This document shows positions 8,663 to 18,700 of a DNA stretch of 64,000 nucleotides, one piece after another. The notes beneath the pieces were generated by a model, which saw only the letters and a program-made list of their open reading frames with translations, was not told the origin of the DNA and made no database searches. Every line of letters starts with the position of its first letter. Position 1 is the first letter of the stretch. The translations under genes were made by a program, and so were the position numbers. Source of the stretch: Rhizobacter sp. OV335 (lineage in GTDB: Bacteria > Pseudomonadota > Gammaproteobacteria > Burkholderiales > Burkholderiaceae_C); contig NZ_FRCQ01000032.1 in assembly GCF_900142965.1 (NCBI RefSeq), positions 23,731 through 87,730 on the forward strand. Direction: 5' to 3'.

Positions 8663-10219
8663 TCAGTGGGGCTGGATGCCGTTGGACAAGAGCGCGATCC
8701 AGGTCACGTTCAAGGCCATGAACACCACCATCGCGCCGCTCAGGCGGATGAGGTCGAAGCGCTGCGCGCGCTCGGCCGCCATCGAGAGGTGCCGCGACAC
8801 GGTTCCCAGCACCGGGCGCTTCGCGAAGGCCTGCAAGGCCTCCTGCGTGTCGAAGGTCGGGTAGAGCTTGCCCATGCCGAACGCGGCACCGCCACCGGCC
8901 GCCAGCGCGAGGATCATCGCGACCACGGCCAACGCGGTGCGGTCCGGGAACGCGGCCTTGGCCGGCACGCGCGGCGGCTCGACCAGGCGGTACTCGGCCA
9001 TGCTCTTCGACTGGTCGATCTTCAGGCCGAGCGAGGCCGCCTCGCGGCGCGAGACCAGCATGTCGTACTGCTTGCGCATGATGTCGTAGTCGCGGTTCAG
9101 CTGCGCGAGTTCGGCCTCGGCCTGCGGCACGCGGCTGGCGGTGGCCTTGACCTGGTCGAGGCGCTCCTGCTGGCCGCCGAGCTGGCTGCGCAGCGACGCG
9201 ACATTGGCCTCGGCCTCGGCCAGCGCGATGCGCAGGCGCTGGTACACCGGGTTCGACGACGCGACGCGGCCGCCGCTCTTGGCCGCCGCCTTCGCGCGGT
9301 CGGCCTCCTGCTGGCGCTTCTGCGTTTCCAACTGGCCGATCATCCGGCGCGCCGCGATCACGTCGGGGTGCGCGTCGGTGTAGCGGCGCAGCAGGTCGTC
9401 CAGCGAGCGGCGCTGCGCATCCAGGCGCGAATCGATCTCGGTCTGCATCGCCATCGGCACCGCCGGTGCCGGGGCGTCGACCGCCACGTTCGGCTCTTCG
9501 CTCGACAGCTCGCGCTTCAAGGCATCGCGCGATTGCTCGGCCGCGGCCAGCGTCATGCGCAGCTTGCCGACCTCGTCGGTCAGCACCGACATGCGGGCGA
9601 AGTAATCCTGGCCCGACACGCCGGAGACGCCGAAGTTGCGCAGCTTGAATTCCTTCACGCGGTTCTCGGCCTCGACCAGCTTGACCTCGTAGGCCTTGAT
9701 CTGCTCGTCGATGAAGCGGCTCGCGTCCTGCGAGTCGCGCTGCTTGCTGTCGTTGCCGGAATCGATGAACAGGTTCACCAGCCCGTCGACGACCGCCTTC
9801 GCGCGGTTCGGGTCGCCGTCGCGGTAGCTGATCAGGTAGAGGTTGCCGCCGCTGTGCTCGACCTTGATGCGGGCGGTCAGGCGGTCGATCGCCTGTTCGC
9901 GCTTCAGGTCGGTCAGCGTGCCCAGGCCGACGCCCGGGTCGCCCATCAGGCGCTCGATGTTCGGGCGCGACAGCAGCGTCTTCGCAAGCATGCGCACCTG
10001 CTGGTCGAGGTCGGGCTGGAACGCGAGGCCGGCCATCAGCGGCTTCAGCACCGACTGGGTGTCGACGAACAGCTTGGCGGTGGCTTCGTAGCGGTTGGGG
10101 ATCACCCACACCATCAAGGCCAGCACGACGGCGGTGGCCCAGGCCACGGCCATCGCCAGCCAGCGGCGCTGCCAGATCGTGCGCAGCACGATCGAGATCT
10201 GACGGGTCAACTCATTCAT
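8663..10219 (-). CDS. XrtA system polysaccharide chain-length determinant (Wzz family)
   Basis: A 518-aa inner-membrane protein. A first membrane helix (about 20-40, WLAMAVAWATAVVLALMVWV) is followed by the Wzz motif IPNRYEATAKLFVDTQSV, a long periplasmic coiled-coil region rich in Glu, Arg and Gln, and a second helix (about 430-450, TALAVVAMILALAAGGGAAF). A third hydrophobic segment is near the C-terminus (MVVFMALNVTWIALL). The YDMLVSRREAASLGLKIDQ block before the second helix is typical of the PEP-CTERM chain-length family. It sets the length of the exported polymer with the kinase encoded next. A 117-bp gap separates it from the export lipoprotein gene. Confidence 0.93.
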   Translation of the reverse strand: MNELTRQISIVLRTIWQRRWLAMAVAWATAVVLALMVWVIPNRYEATAKLFVDTQSVLKPLMAGLAFQPDLDQQVRMLAKTLLSRPNIERLMGDPGVGLGTLTDLKREQAIDRLTARIKVEHSGGNLYLISYRDGDPNRAKAVVDGLVNLFIDSGNDSKQRDSQDASRFIDEQIKAYEVKLVEAENRVKEFKLRNFGVSGVSGQDYFARMSVLTDEVGKLRMTLAAAEQSRDALKRELSSEEPNVAVDAPAPAVPMAMQTEIDSRLDAQRRSLDDLLRRYTDAHPDVIAARRMIGQLETQKRQQEADRAKAAAKSGGRVASSNPVYQRLRIALAEAEANVASLRSQLGGQQERLDQVKATASRVPQAEAELAQLNRDYDIMRKQYDMLVSRREAASLGLKIDQSKSMAEYRLVEPPRVPAKAAFPDRTALAVVAMILALAAGGGAAFGMGKLYPTFDTQEALQAFAKRPVLGTVSRHLSMAAERAQRFDLIRLSGAMVVFMALNVTWIALLSNGIQPH

Positions 10220-10336
10220 CTTGAGGCTTCTGGATGGGTCGACGACACGCGGATGCCGACCGTCTCAACAGGGGGTGGTGGGGCCGGGCCCGTGCGATGC
10301 GCGGTGGGCGATCGGCATCGGGCGTGGCCGCCTGGT

Positions 10337-10954
10337 TCAGAACCAGCTTTGCGGGACGATGATCACGTCGCCCGGTTTCACGTCGACGTTGGCCGAGATG
10401 TCGCCGCGCTTGATCAGGTCCTTGAGCCGCACGCTGTACTGCTTGCCCTGCTCGGTGCCGCGCACCAGCACGGCGGCATTGCCGTCGGCGAACTCGGTCA
10501 GGCCGCCGGCCTGGATCATCACGTCGAGCAGCGTCATGTTCTGGCGGTACGGCACCGACTGCGGGCGGGTGGCCTCGCCGATGATGCGGATCTGTTCCGA
10601 GAACGAGCCCTGGAAGTTGTTGACGACGACGGTGACGACCGGGTCGCGGATGTACTTGCCGAGCTTGGCCTCGATGTCGCGCGCCAGGTCGGCCGGGCTG
10701 CGGCCGGCGGCAAGCACGTCCTCGACCAGCGGCGTCGAGATGCGGCCGTCCGGGCGCACGGTGACGGTGGACGACAGGTCGGCATTGCGCCACACGACGA
10801 TGTTGATGCTGTCGAGCGCACCGATCAGGTAGCGGTGGTCCGGCGTCTCGGCCACCTTCGGCGCCGGCGGCAGGCCGCTGAAGCTGCCGCAGGCCGACAG
10901 CACCACGGCCGTTGCGACTGCACCGACCCATCCCAACAGTTTCTTGACGTTCAT
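10337..10954 (-). CDS. XrtA/PEP-CTERM exopolysaccharide export lipoprotein (Wza-like)
   Basis: A 205-aa outer-membrane polysaccharide exporter of the Poly_export family, shorter than E. coli Wza as usual for the XrtA type. A lipoprotein signal ends in the lipobox LSAC with Cys22. The export domain follows: YLIGALDSINIVVWRN, VRPDGRISTPLVEDVLAAG, then VTVVVNNFQGSFSEQI and a soluble ligand-binding beta-grasp region ending DVKPGDVIIVPQSWF. It would form the outer-membrane pore that works with the chain-length protein. ATG 10954 is preceded by a purine-rich GGGAACT stretch. It starts 41 bp after the sugar transferase gene. Confidence 0.92.
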   Translation of the reverse strand: MNVKKLLGWVGAVATAVVLSACGSFSGLPPAPKVAETPDHRYLIGALDSINIVVWRNADLSSTVTVRPDGRISTPLVEDVLAAGRSPADLARDIEAKLGKYIRDPVVTVVVNNFQGSFSEQIRIIGEATRPQSVPYRQNMTLLDVMIQAGGLTEFADGNAAVLVRGTEQGKQYSVRLKDLIKRGDISANVDVKPGDVIIVPQSWF

Positions 10955-10995
10955 TCTGGAGTTCCCTTTTGTCTCTGCGGTGGTGCGGCGCGAAT

Positions 10996-12411
10996 TCAGT
11001 GCGCGCCTTCGCGGAACAGCACGACGCTGACGGTCTCGATCAGGACCAGCAGGTCCAGCATCAGCGAGTTGTTCTTCACGTAGTACAGGTCGAACTGGTG
11101 CTTGCGGCGTGCATCGTCGACCGACGCGCCGTAGCTGTAGCGCACCTGGGCCCAGCCGGTCACGCCCGGCTTGATGCTGTGGCGCACGTCGTAGAACGGG
11201 ATCTGTTCCTTCAGCTGCTTGACGAAGCTCGGGCGCTCCGGGCGCGGGCCGACCATGCTCATCTCGCCGCGCAGCACCGACAGCAGCTGCGGCAGTTCGT
11301 CGATGCGGGTCTTGCGCATGAAGGCGCCGACGCGGGTCACGCGCGAATCATTCTTGGTGGCCCAGACCGCGACGCCGTCTTTCTCGGCATCGGTGCGCAT
11401 GCTGCGGAACTTCATGCACATGAAGATCTTGCCGCCGAGGCCGACGCGTTCCTGCTTGTAGATGATGGGGCCGCGGCCCTCGAGGCGGATCGCCAGCACC
11501 GCCAGCAGCATCACCGGCGAGGCGAGCAGCAGCAGGAACGACGAGCTCGCGATGTCGAACGTGCGCTTCAGGATCATGCGCAGGCGGCCCTGCACGAAGC
11601 CCTGGCCGTAGACCAGCCAGCTGGCCTTCAGGCTGTCGATCGGCACCTCGGACTTGGCGCGCTCGTAGAAGCCGGCCAGGTCGACGATCGGCACGCCGCG
11701 GATGCGGCAGGCGAGCAGCTGGTCCATCGGGACGCCGCCGCCGCGCTGCTCGCGCACCGCGACGATCACTTCATCGATGTGGTGGTCGCGCACGATGTCC
11801 TCGATCGACAGCTCGCGCGAGAACACGCGGTGGCCGCGCAGGCTCGCGACCTGCAGGCCCGGCGCCGCGTCAGCTTCGGTCGGGAAGAAGCCGGCGACGT
11901 TGCGGCGCAGGCGCTTCATCGTCATCAGGTCGCTGGCGACGCTTTGCGCTTCGGCGCCGTTGCCGACGATCAGCACCTTCGGGATGGTGGCCAGGCGGCT
12001 CATCAGGAACATCGCACCACGCACCAGCACCAGGCCGACCAGCAGGTACAGCACGGCCTTGGTCATGATCTGCACCGCATAGCCGCCGTTGGCCATGCTG
12101 TCGAGCACCAGGTAGGTCACGTAGGCACCGACGACCAGCGCGGCCAGCGTGCGGCGCAGCATCGCGGCGAAGCCGATCGGGGTCGGGCGGTACAGGCCGG
12201 CGAAGGCGTACAGCAGCGACATCACCATCGCGAAGCCGCTGGCGAACAGGAACAGGTGGGGAACCGTCAGGCCGGCCGGCGCGTCCTGCGCGCCGGGCAG
12301 GATGTGGACCGACGAGGCGGCCAGCACGATGGCGAAGAAGCACAGCAAACCGTCAGCGATCATCCCGAACAGGGTGGCCACCGAGACATGCAACTGAAAC
12401 ACCTTCAACAT
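10996..12411 (-). CDS. Undecaprenyl-phosphate sugar-1-phosphate transferase, PEP-CTERM-type EPS initiator
   Basis: A 471-aa polyisoprenyl-phosphate hexose-1-phosphate transferase that starts the lipid-linked repeat unit. Four N-terminal membrane helices and a CoA-binding-like central domain ([17 protein letters not shown]) lead into the catalytic C-terminus: [54 protein letters not shown] and MVGPRPERP. The sugar is probably glucose or a related hexose; sequence alone does not decide. ATG 12411 is preferred to the ATG three codons upstream because AAGGA lies at normal spacing before it. It is the first gene of the EPS operon, so the promoter should lie between here and the large inverted repeat. 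Confidence 0.9.
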   Translation of the reverse strand: MLKVFQLHVSVATLFGMIADGLLCFFAIVLAASSVHILPGAQDAPAGLTVPHLFLFASGFAMVMSLLYAFAGLYRPTPIGFAAMLRRTLAALVVGAYVTYLVLDSMANGGYAVQIMTKAVLYLLVGLVLVRGAMFLMSRLATIPKVLIVGNGAEAQSVASDLMTMKRLRRNVAGFFPTEADAAPGLQVASLRGHRVFSRELSIEDIVRDHHIDEVIVAVREQRGGGVPMDQLLACRIRGVPIVDLAGFYERAKSEVPIDSLKASWLVYGQGFVQGRLRMILKRTFDIASSSFLLLLASPVMLLAVLAIRLEGRGPIIYKQERVGLGGKIFMCMKFRSMRTDAEKDGVAVWATKNDSRVTRVGAFMRKTRIDELPQLLSVLRGEMSMVGPRPERPSFVKQLKEQIPFYDVRHSIKPGVTGWAQVRYSYGASVDDARRKHQFDLYYVKNNSLMLDLLVLIETVSVVLFREGAH

Positions 12412-12596
12412 GACGCTCATCCTTCAGAACTGCCTCCCGGGGGTGCCGCCGATCACTTCGGCGTGCTGCACGGGATGCAAGCAGATGGCGCGGATTGTCA
12501 GTACAGGTGGACCAGGGCCCAATCCTCTAAACGAGGGCCTACCCCCGTGAATAAGGGGCCCACCCCCGAGGCGCTGCGCGCCTCCCCCTCAAGGGG
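12412..12596. promoter_or_regulatory. Upstream region of the EPS operon
   Basis: Non-coding spacer before the sugar transferase gene and presumably the site of the operon promoter. I find no convincing sigma-70 pair. A GC-rich stretch around TGCTTGCATC on the minus strand recalls a sigma-54 minus-12 element but lacks the GG of the minus-24 element. The distal part (about 12520-12596) holds short C-rich repeats that merge into the left flank of the inverted repeat. Confidence 0.35.
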
Positions 12597-12773
12597 GCGC
12601 CGCCAGCGGCCCGGCAAAGCCGGTTCCGCGGCGTCCGCTGGGTCTTGGGCTCGTTTTGTTCAACGACTGTGTCGCGGGAAACCGACAGGGAATGCGCGCT
12701 TGACGACAGCGCGAAGCGCCTGTCAATCCAAGCGGACGCCGCGGAACCGGCTTTGCCGGGCCGCTGGCGGCGC
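12597..12773. repeat. Long inverted repeat, 43-bp perfect arms
   Basis: The left arm at 12597-12639 and right arm at 12731-12773 are exact reverse complements of 43 bp, separated by 91 bp. Imperfect complementarity continues outward to about 12562 and 12808, where the flanks are GGGGGAGGCGC-like. The element fills the space between the ubiE stop and the EPS operon. It would form a very stable stem on either strand, so it can act as a terminator for ubiE transcription and insulate the EPS promoter. No ORF inside it looks real. I recall GC-rich repeats of this look from Burkholderiales intergenic regions. Confidence 0.92.
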
Positions 12774-12807
12774 CCCCCGGGGGGAGGCGCGTCAGCGCTT
12801 CGGGGGG

Positions 12808-13539
12808 TCAACACTTGATCCCGACGTGCAACGCCACGATGCCGGCGCTCAAGTTATGAACGTCGACGTGGCCGAACCCGGCGGTCTTCATCATCGCCTT
12901 CAGCGTCTGCTGGTCGGGGTGCATGCGGATCGATTCGGCCAGGTAGCGGTAACTGCCTGCGTCGCCGGCCACCAGCTTGCCGATGCGCGGCAGCGCCTTG
13001 AACGAATACCAGTCGTAGAACTTCTCCAGCGGCTTGGCCACCTTCGAGAACTCCAGCACCAGCAGCCGGCCGCCCGGGCGCAGCACGCGGCACATCTCGG
13101 CCAGCGCGCGGTCCTTGTGGGTCATGTTGCGCAGGCCGAAGGCGACGCTGACCAGATCGAAGCGATCGCTCGCAAACGGCAGCACCTCGGCATCGCAGAT
13201 CGCCGTCGGCAGCACCAGGCCCTGGTCGAGCATGCGGTCGCGGCCCTGGCGCAGCATCGCCTCGTTGATGTCGGTGTGCACGACCGTGCCGCGCTCGCCG
13301 ACCTTCTTCGCGAACGCGCCGGCCAGGTCGCCGGTGCCGCCGGCGATGTCGAGCACCGAATCGCCCTCGCGCAGGTTGGCGACGGCCACCGTGTAGGCCT
13401 TCCAGGCCCGGTGCATGCCCATCGACATCACGTCGTTCATCAGGTCGTACTTCGACGCGACCGAATCGAACACGCCGCGCACGCGCTCGGCCTTGCGGGT
13501 CTCGTCGACGGTCTCGTAGCCGAAATGGGTATTGCTCAT
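12808..13539 (-). CDS. ubiE: Ubiquinone/menaquinone C-methyltransferase UbiE
   Basis: A 243-aa SAM-dependent C-methyltransferase of ubiquinone synthesis, methylating the 2-polyprenyl-1,4-benzoquinol intermediate. Family signatures: [22 protein letters not shown] near the N-terminus, SAM-binding motif [16 protein letters not shown], motif [24 protein letters not shown], and [14 protein letters not shown]. Length is normal for the family. It is cytoplasmic and membrane-associated in function. It lies 19 bp after the DUF971 gene and is followed by the large inverted repeat, so it ends its transcription unit. Confidence 0.96.
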   Translation of the reverse strand: MSNTHFGYETVDETRKAERVRGVFDSVASKYDLMNDVMSMGMHRAWKAYTVAVANLREGDSVLDIAGGTGDLAGAFAKKVGERGTVVHTDINEAMLRQGRDRMLDQGLVLPTAICDAEVLPFASDRFDLVSVAFGLRNMTHKDRALAEMCRVLRPGGRLLVLEFSKVAKPLEKFYDWYSFKALPRIGKLVAGDAGSYRYLAESIRMHPDQQTLKAMMKTAGFGHVDVHNLSAGIVALHVGIKC

Positions 13540-13558
13540 GGGGTCCGTCCCGTCGTCG

Positions 13559-13975
13559 TCAATGGTGGTGCCCGCAGGCCGATGCGGCCTTGTCGGGCAT
13601 CGGCGTGTCGCGCGTGGCGCCCACCGCCTGCAGCCGCGCCTCGTACTGCTGCCACAGGTCGGCCTCTTGCGAGCCGAGGAAGTAGAGGTAGTCCCACGAG
13701 AAGATGCCGGTCTGGTGGCCGTCGGAGAAGGTCGGCTGCACCGCGTAGTTGCCGACCGGCTCGAGCGCCGTCAGCGTGACCTCGCGCTTGCCGGTCTGCA
13801 GCGTCTCCTGGCCCGGGCCGTGGCCCTTGACCTCGGCCGATGGCGAGTAGACCCGCATCAGCTCGAACGGGATGCGGAAGCTGCGTCCGTCGGCGAAGGC
13901 CACCTCGAGCACGCGCGATTGCTCGTGCACCGTGATCGCGGTGGGTTGCGGGGTCTGGGCAGTGAGGCCGGCCAT
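13559..13975 (-). CDS. DUF971 (GBBH-like N-terminal domain) protein
   Basis: A 138-aa cytoplasmic protein with the DUF971 fold, the Zn-binding-type domain also found at the N-terminus of gamma-butyrobetaine hydroxylases. Landmarks: [55 protein letters not shown] and [18 protein letters not shown]. The C-terminus CGHHH is a possible metal-binding tail. ATG 13975 starts the recognisable domain; longer readings would run into the HIT gene. Molecular function is unknown. In many betaproteobacteria this gene lies next to ubiE, and here the gap is 19 bp, so co-transcription is likely. Confidence 0.88.
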   Translation of the reverse strand: MAGLTAQTPQPTAITVHEQSRVLEVAFADGRSFRIPFELMRVYSPSAEVKGHGPGQETLQTGKREVTLTALEPVGNYAVQPTFSDGHQTGIFSWDYLYFLGSQEADLWQQYEARLQAVGATRDTPMPDKAASACGHHH

Positions 13976-13998
13976 GGGGATTCCGAGTGTAGGAGGGT

Positions 13999-14460
13999 TC
14001 AGGCCGCGTGCGACAGCGCGGCGGCGACGCGTTCGTCGAGGCCTGTCAGATGCTGCGCCAGGCGTTCGGCCGCGGGGGGCTGCACGTCGCGCTGGCGCGT
14101 GCCCCAGATGGGCTGCGGGAAGTGGCTGTCCCAGTCGAAGCGCGCGATGACGTGCCAGTGCAGGTGCGGCACCATGTTGCCCAGCGCCGCGAGGTTGATC
14201 TTGGTCGGCGAGAGGGCCTCGCGCAGCACGCGCTCGACGCTGGCCACCAGCGTCATCGCGTGAGCGCGGGCGGTGGCATCGAGGTCGGAGAACTCGGCCA
14301 GGTGCTGGCGCGAGACGACGCGGTAGAAGCCGGGGAAGTTCGCATCGGCGATGCGGATCACGCGCCAGGCGTCGTCCTGCCACACCAGCGCGCCGCCGCT
14401 CTCGCGGCACAGCTCGCAGCCGGGGGCGGGGTGGTCGGGGCGGAGGAAGTCTGCAGGCAT
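13999..14460 (-). CDS. HIT-family hydrolase or nucleotide-binding protein
   Basis: A 153-aa protein with the histidine triad HLHWHVIARF, in which the middle His is the nucleophile of nucleotide phosphoramidase or diadenosine-polyphosphate hydrolase reactions. An N-terminal CELC pair suggests a small metal site. Other parts fit the fold: FYRVVSRQHLAEFSDLD and KINLAALGNMVPHLHWHV. ATG 14460 is chosen because the residues upstream are not family-like. It is the first gene of the HIT / DUF971 / ubiE unit and is divergent from the Bug protein gene, 62 bp between starts. The physiological substrate cannot be inferred. Confidence 0.88.
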   Translation of the reverse strand: MPADFLRPDHPAPGCELCRESGGALVWQDDAWRVIRIADANFPGFYRVVSRQHLAEFSDLDATARAHAMTLVASVERVLREALSPTKINLAALGNMVPHLHWHVIARFDWDSHFPQPIWGTRQRDVQPPAAERLAQHLTGLDERVAAALSHAA

Positions 14461-14522
14461 CCGCGCATTATCGGCGGCGCCGATAACATCGGCGCTTCCT
14501 TCCAAGAACGGGACACGCCGTC

Positions 14523-15503
14523 ATGACCTCTGCGCTCACACGCCGCCACTTCAACATCGCCCTCGCTGGTGCGCTCGCGTCCGCAGGCACGGCCTACGGT
14601 GCCGACGCCTGGCCGTCGAAGCCGATCCGCTGGGTGGTGGCCTACCCGGCCGGCGGCGGCTCGGACTTCCTCGCGCGGCAGCTCGCGCCGCAGCTGGGCA
14701 AGCAGCTCGGCCAGACGATCATCATCGACAACCGCCCGGGCGCGGCCGGCATGATCGGCACCGACAACGCGGCCAAGTCGCCGCCGGACGGCTACACGAT
14801 CGTGACCGGCGACAACGGCGCGATGGTCTTCAACTCGGCGATGTACAAGAAGGTGCCGTACGACCCGAAGGACCTGGCGCCGGTCGGCTTCATGGCGCGC
14901 TTCCCGCTGATCCTCGCGGTGAACCCGAATGCCGGCTTCACGAGCGCGCAGCAGCTGCTGGACGCGATCAAGAAGAACCCGGGCAAGTACAGCTACGCAT
15001 CGCCCGGCATCGGCAGCCCGCACCATTTGGCGATGGAGCTGCTGAAGGACCGCACCGGCAGCTTCGTCGTGCACGTGCCGTACCGCGGCACGGCGCTCGC
15101 GGTGCAGGATGTCATCTCGGGCCAGGTGCCGATGATGGTGCTGGACACCGCGGCCGGGCTGCCGCAGATCAAGGGCGGCAAGGTGCGCGCACTCGCGGTG
15201 ATGTCGAAGAAGCGCATCGCGTCATTGCCGGATGTGCCGACGCTCGACGAGCTGGGCATCAAGGGCTTCGAGGTGACGGCGTGGCAAGGGCTGTTCGTGC
15301 CGCACGGCACGCCGGCCGAGATCGTCGCGCGACTGACGCAGGAGATGCACAAGGCGATCACGACGCCGGAGGTGAAGGCGCGGCTGGAGGAGTTCGGGCT
15401 GGATGTCGCACCGACCGACGGGCCGGCGCTGGCCGCCTTCGTTCAACAGGAGACGAGGTTCTGGCATGCGCTGATCAAGGAGCGCAAGCTGAGCGCCGAT
15501 TGA
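14523..15503 (+). CDS. Bug-family (TctC-like) periplasmic solute-binding protein
   Basis: A 326-aa extracytoplasmic binding receptor of the tripartite tricarboxylate transporter type. The N-terminus carries a twin-Arg-like TRRHFNIALAGALASA leader with cleavage near AYGA. Bug hallmarks: PIRWVVAYPAGGGSDFLARQ, IIDNRPGAAGMIGTD, SPPDGYTIVTGDNGA, VPYRGTALAVQDVISGQV and SLPDVPTLDELGIKGFE. Ligands of the family are carboxylates or other small organics; this one is unassigned. No TctA or TctB gene is near, as is usual for the many orphan Bug genes of Burkholderiales. It is monocistronic, with repeat units downstream. Confidence 0.92.
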   Translation: MTSALTRRHFNIALAGALASAGTAYGADAWPSKPIRWVVAYPAGGGSDFLARQLAPQLGKQLGQTIIIDNRPGAAGMIGTDNAAKSPPDGYTIVTGDNGAMVFNSAMYKKVPYDPKDLAPVGFMARFPLILAVNPNAGFTSAQQLLDAIKKNPGKYSYASPGIGSPHHLAMELLKDRTGSFVVHVPYRGTALAVQDVISGQVPMMVLDTAAGLPQIKGGKVRALAVMSKKRIASLPDVPTLDELGIKGFEVTAWQGLFVPHGTPAEIVARLTQEMHKAITTPEVKARLEEFGLDVAPTDGPALAAFVQQETRFWHALIKERKLSAD

Positions 15504-15514
15504 GGCGCCTGAAC

Positions 15515-15682
15515 CGTTCGGGCTGAGCCTGTCGAAGCCTGAACTCCGTTCGCCCTGAGCCTGTCGAAGGGTCGGGCTGAGCCTGTCGAAGCCGGCGAGT
15601 GGCACGGGCGTTTCGACAAGCTCAACGCGAACGGAGCAGCGGGGTCTCACATCGCCGGCTTCGACGGGCTCAGCCCGAACGG
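15515..15682. repeat. Second cluster of the CGTTCGCCCTGAGCCTGTCG repeat family
   Basis: Five units in 168 bp: forward copies at 15515-15538, 15547-15571 and 15572-15593, then inverted copies at 15610-15634 and 15657-15682. Sub-variants carry GGGCTGAGCC or GCCCTGAGCC in the centre, so the units are related but diverged. The block lies between the convergent Bug and FAD/Fe-S oxidoreductase genes. It can fold into large hairpins and would stop transcription from both sides. This is the same family as at 2891-3040. Confidence 0.9.
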
Positions 15683-15702
15683 AGCGGGACGGGCATCAGA
15701 CG

Positions 15703-18700
15703 TCACACCAACACGCGCTCGATCCCGCCGTCATTCGCCATCTCCACATACTCCGGCATCCAGTCCGCCCCGAGGATCTTGTTGGCCATCTCGACGACGA
15801 TGTAGTCGGCCTCCAGCAGCCCGTTCTGCAGGTCATTGCCGTAGCGCGACAACCCCTGCAAACAGCTCGGGCAAGACGTCAGGATCTTCACCGGGCCCTC
15901 GGCGGCCACCGCGCCGGTCGCGCGCAGCGTCGCCTCGTCGCGGCGCAGTTCTTCTTCCTTGCGGAAGCGCACCTGCGTCGAGATGTCGGGCCGCGTGACG
16001 CCCAGCGTGCCGCTCTCGCCGCAGCAGCGCTCGCTCTTCAACACGTTGTCGCCCATCAGCGCCTTCACCGTCTTCATCGGCTCCTGCAGCTTCATCGGCG
16101 TATGGCACGGGTCGTGGTACAGGTACCCGGCCCCCTGCGTCGTGTCGAGCGTGATGCCCTTCTCCAGCAGGTACTCGTGGATGTCGATGATCCGGCAGCC
16201 CGGGAAGATCTTGTCGAACTGGTAGCCCTGCAGCTGGTCGTAGCAGGTGCCGCAGCTCACCACCACCGTCTTGATGTCGAGGTAGTTCAGCGTGTTCGCC
16301 ACGCGGTGGAACAGCACCCGGTTGTCGGTGATGATCTTGTCGGCCTTGTCGAACTGTCCCGAGCCGCGCTGCGGATACCCGCAGCACAGGTAGCCCGGCG
16401 GCAGCACCGTCTGCACGCCGGCATGCCACAGCATCGCCTGCGTGGCCAGACCCACCTGCGAGAACAGCCGCTCCGAGCCGCAGCCGGGGAAATAGAACAC
16501 CGCCTCGGTCTCGGCCGTCGTCGCCTTCGGGTTGCGGATGATCGGGACGTAGTTCTTGTCCTCGATGTCGAGCAGCGCCCGCGCCGTCTTCTTCGGCAGC
16601 CCGCCCGGCAGCTTCTTGTTGATGAAGTGGATCACCTGCTCCTTGATCGGCGCGGTGCCCACCGTCGAACGCGGCGCGGCCGTCTGCTTCTTCGCGAGGC
16701 CGCGCAGCAGGTTGTTGGCCATGCGCTGCGCCTTGAAGCCCACGTCGACCATCGCGCTGCGCAGCAGCTTGATCGTCTCCGGGTTGGTGGCATTGAGCAT
16801 CATCATCGCCATCTTGTTGCCGGGGCGGAAGCTCTTCTTGCCCATCTTGCGCAGCAGGTTGCGCATGTTCATCGACACGTCGCCGAAGTCGATCTTCACC
16901 GGGCACGGGCTCAGGCACTTGTGGCACACCGTGCAGTGGTCGGCCACGTCCTCGAACTCCTCCCAGTGCTTGATGCTGACGCCGCGGCGCGTCTGCTCCT
17001 CGTACAGGAAGGCCTCGACCAGCAGCGAGGTCGCGAGGATCTTGTTGCGCGGGCTGTACAGCAGGTTGGCGCGCGGCACGTGCGTCGCGCACACCGGCTT
17101 GCACTTGCCGCAGCGCAGGCAATCCTTCACCGACGCGGCGATCTCGCCGATGTCGCTCTGCTGCATGATCAGCGACTCGTGCCCCATCAGCCCGAAGCTC
17201 GGCGTGTAGGCGTTGGTCAGGTCGGCCTTCAGGCGCACGCCATCGAAGCTCGCATCGCGCAGCAGCTTGCCCTTGTTGAAGCGGCCCTCGGGGTCGACGC
17301 GCTGCTTGTACGCGGTGAAGCCGGCCAGCTCCTCGTCGGTGAGGAACTCGAGCTTGGTGATGCCGATGCCGTGCTCGCCGGAGATCACGCCGTCGAGCGA
17401 GCGCGCCAGCTTCATGATGCGCGCCACCGCCTCGTGCGCCGTCTGCAGCATCTCGTAGTTGTCGCTGTTGACGGGGATGTTGGTGTGCACATTGCCGTCG
17501 CCGGCATGCATGTGCAGCGCCACCCACACGCGGCCGCGCAGCACGTCGGCGTGGATCTTCTGGCAGGCGTCGACGATCGGCGACAGCGTGGCCCCGGCGA
17601 AGATGCCCTGCAGCGGCGCGCGGATCTGCGCCTTCCACGACGCGCGCAGCGTGTGGTCCTGCAGGTCGTCGAAGAAGCTGACACCGCGATCCGCCTGCAC
17701 CTGGTCGAGGTTCGACAGCCAGTGCGACCACAGCCCGCGCACGTCGCGCAGCAGCGCCAGCGCCTGCTGCACACGGTCTTCGAGCAGCTCGGCCGATGCG
17801 ATCTGGTTCGCGTCGTCGCTCTTGCCGAGCGGCAGTTGGCCGGCGACGAAGAAATCTTCCAGCGCGTCGACCAGCGCCAGCTTGTTGCGCAGGCTCAGCT
17901 CGATGTTGATGCGCTCGATGCCGTTGGTGTACTCGCCCATGCGCGGCAGCGGGATCACCACGTCTTCATTCACCTTGAACGCGTTGGTGTGCCGGCTGAT
18001 CGCCGCAGTGCGCTTGCGGTCGAGCCAGAACTTCTTGCGCGCCTCGGCGCTGACCGCGACGAAGCCCTCGCCGGCGCGGCCGTTGGCCAGCCGCACCACC
18101 TCGCTGGTGGCCCGCGCCACGGCATCCGGGTCCTCGCCGGCGATGTCGCCGACCAGCACCATCTTCGGCAAGCCGCCGCGCTTGCTCTTGGTCGCGTAGC
18201 CCACCGCCTTGAGATACCGGTCGTCCAGGTGCTCCAGCCCCGCCAGGATCGCGCCGCCGGGCTTCTTCTGCTCGGCGAACATGAAATCCTTGATCTCGAC
18301 GATCGACGGCACCGCGTCCTTCGCGTTGCCGAAGAATTCGAGGCACACCGTGCGGGTGTGCGCCGGCATCTTGTGCACCACCCAGCGCGCGCTGGTGATC
18401 AGGCCGTCGCAGCCTTCCTTCTGGATGCCGGGCAGCCCGGCGAGGAACTTGTCGGTGACATCCTTGCCCAGGCCTTCCTTGCGGAAGGTGCGGCCCGGCA
18501 CGTCGAGCTGCTCGGTGCGTTCGAGCACCTTGCCGGTCGCGTCGAAGTACTTCAGCTCGAAGCGGGCCACGTCGACGTCATGGATCTTGCCCATGTTGTG
18601 GTCGAGCCGCACCACCTCCAGCCACTTGGCGTCGGGCGTGACCATGCGCCACGAGGCCAGGTTGTCGAGCGCGGTGCCCCACAGCACGGCCTTCTTGCCG

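Noticed and set aside
12412..12520. Sigma-54 promoter for the EPS operon
   Set aside because: A TTGCA-like minus-12 element is present, but the GG of the minus-24 element is missing at the right distance.
12540..12810. Small ORFs inside the 12.6-kb inverted repeat
   Set aside because: They come from the repeat sequence itself, have no ribosome binding sites and encode low-complexity Arg/Gly/Pro peptides.
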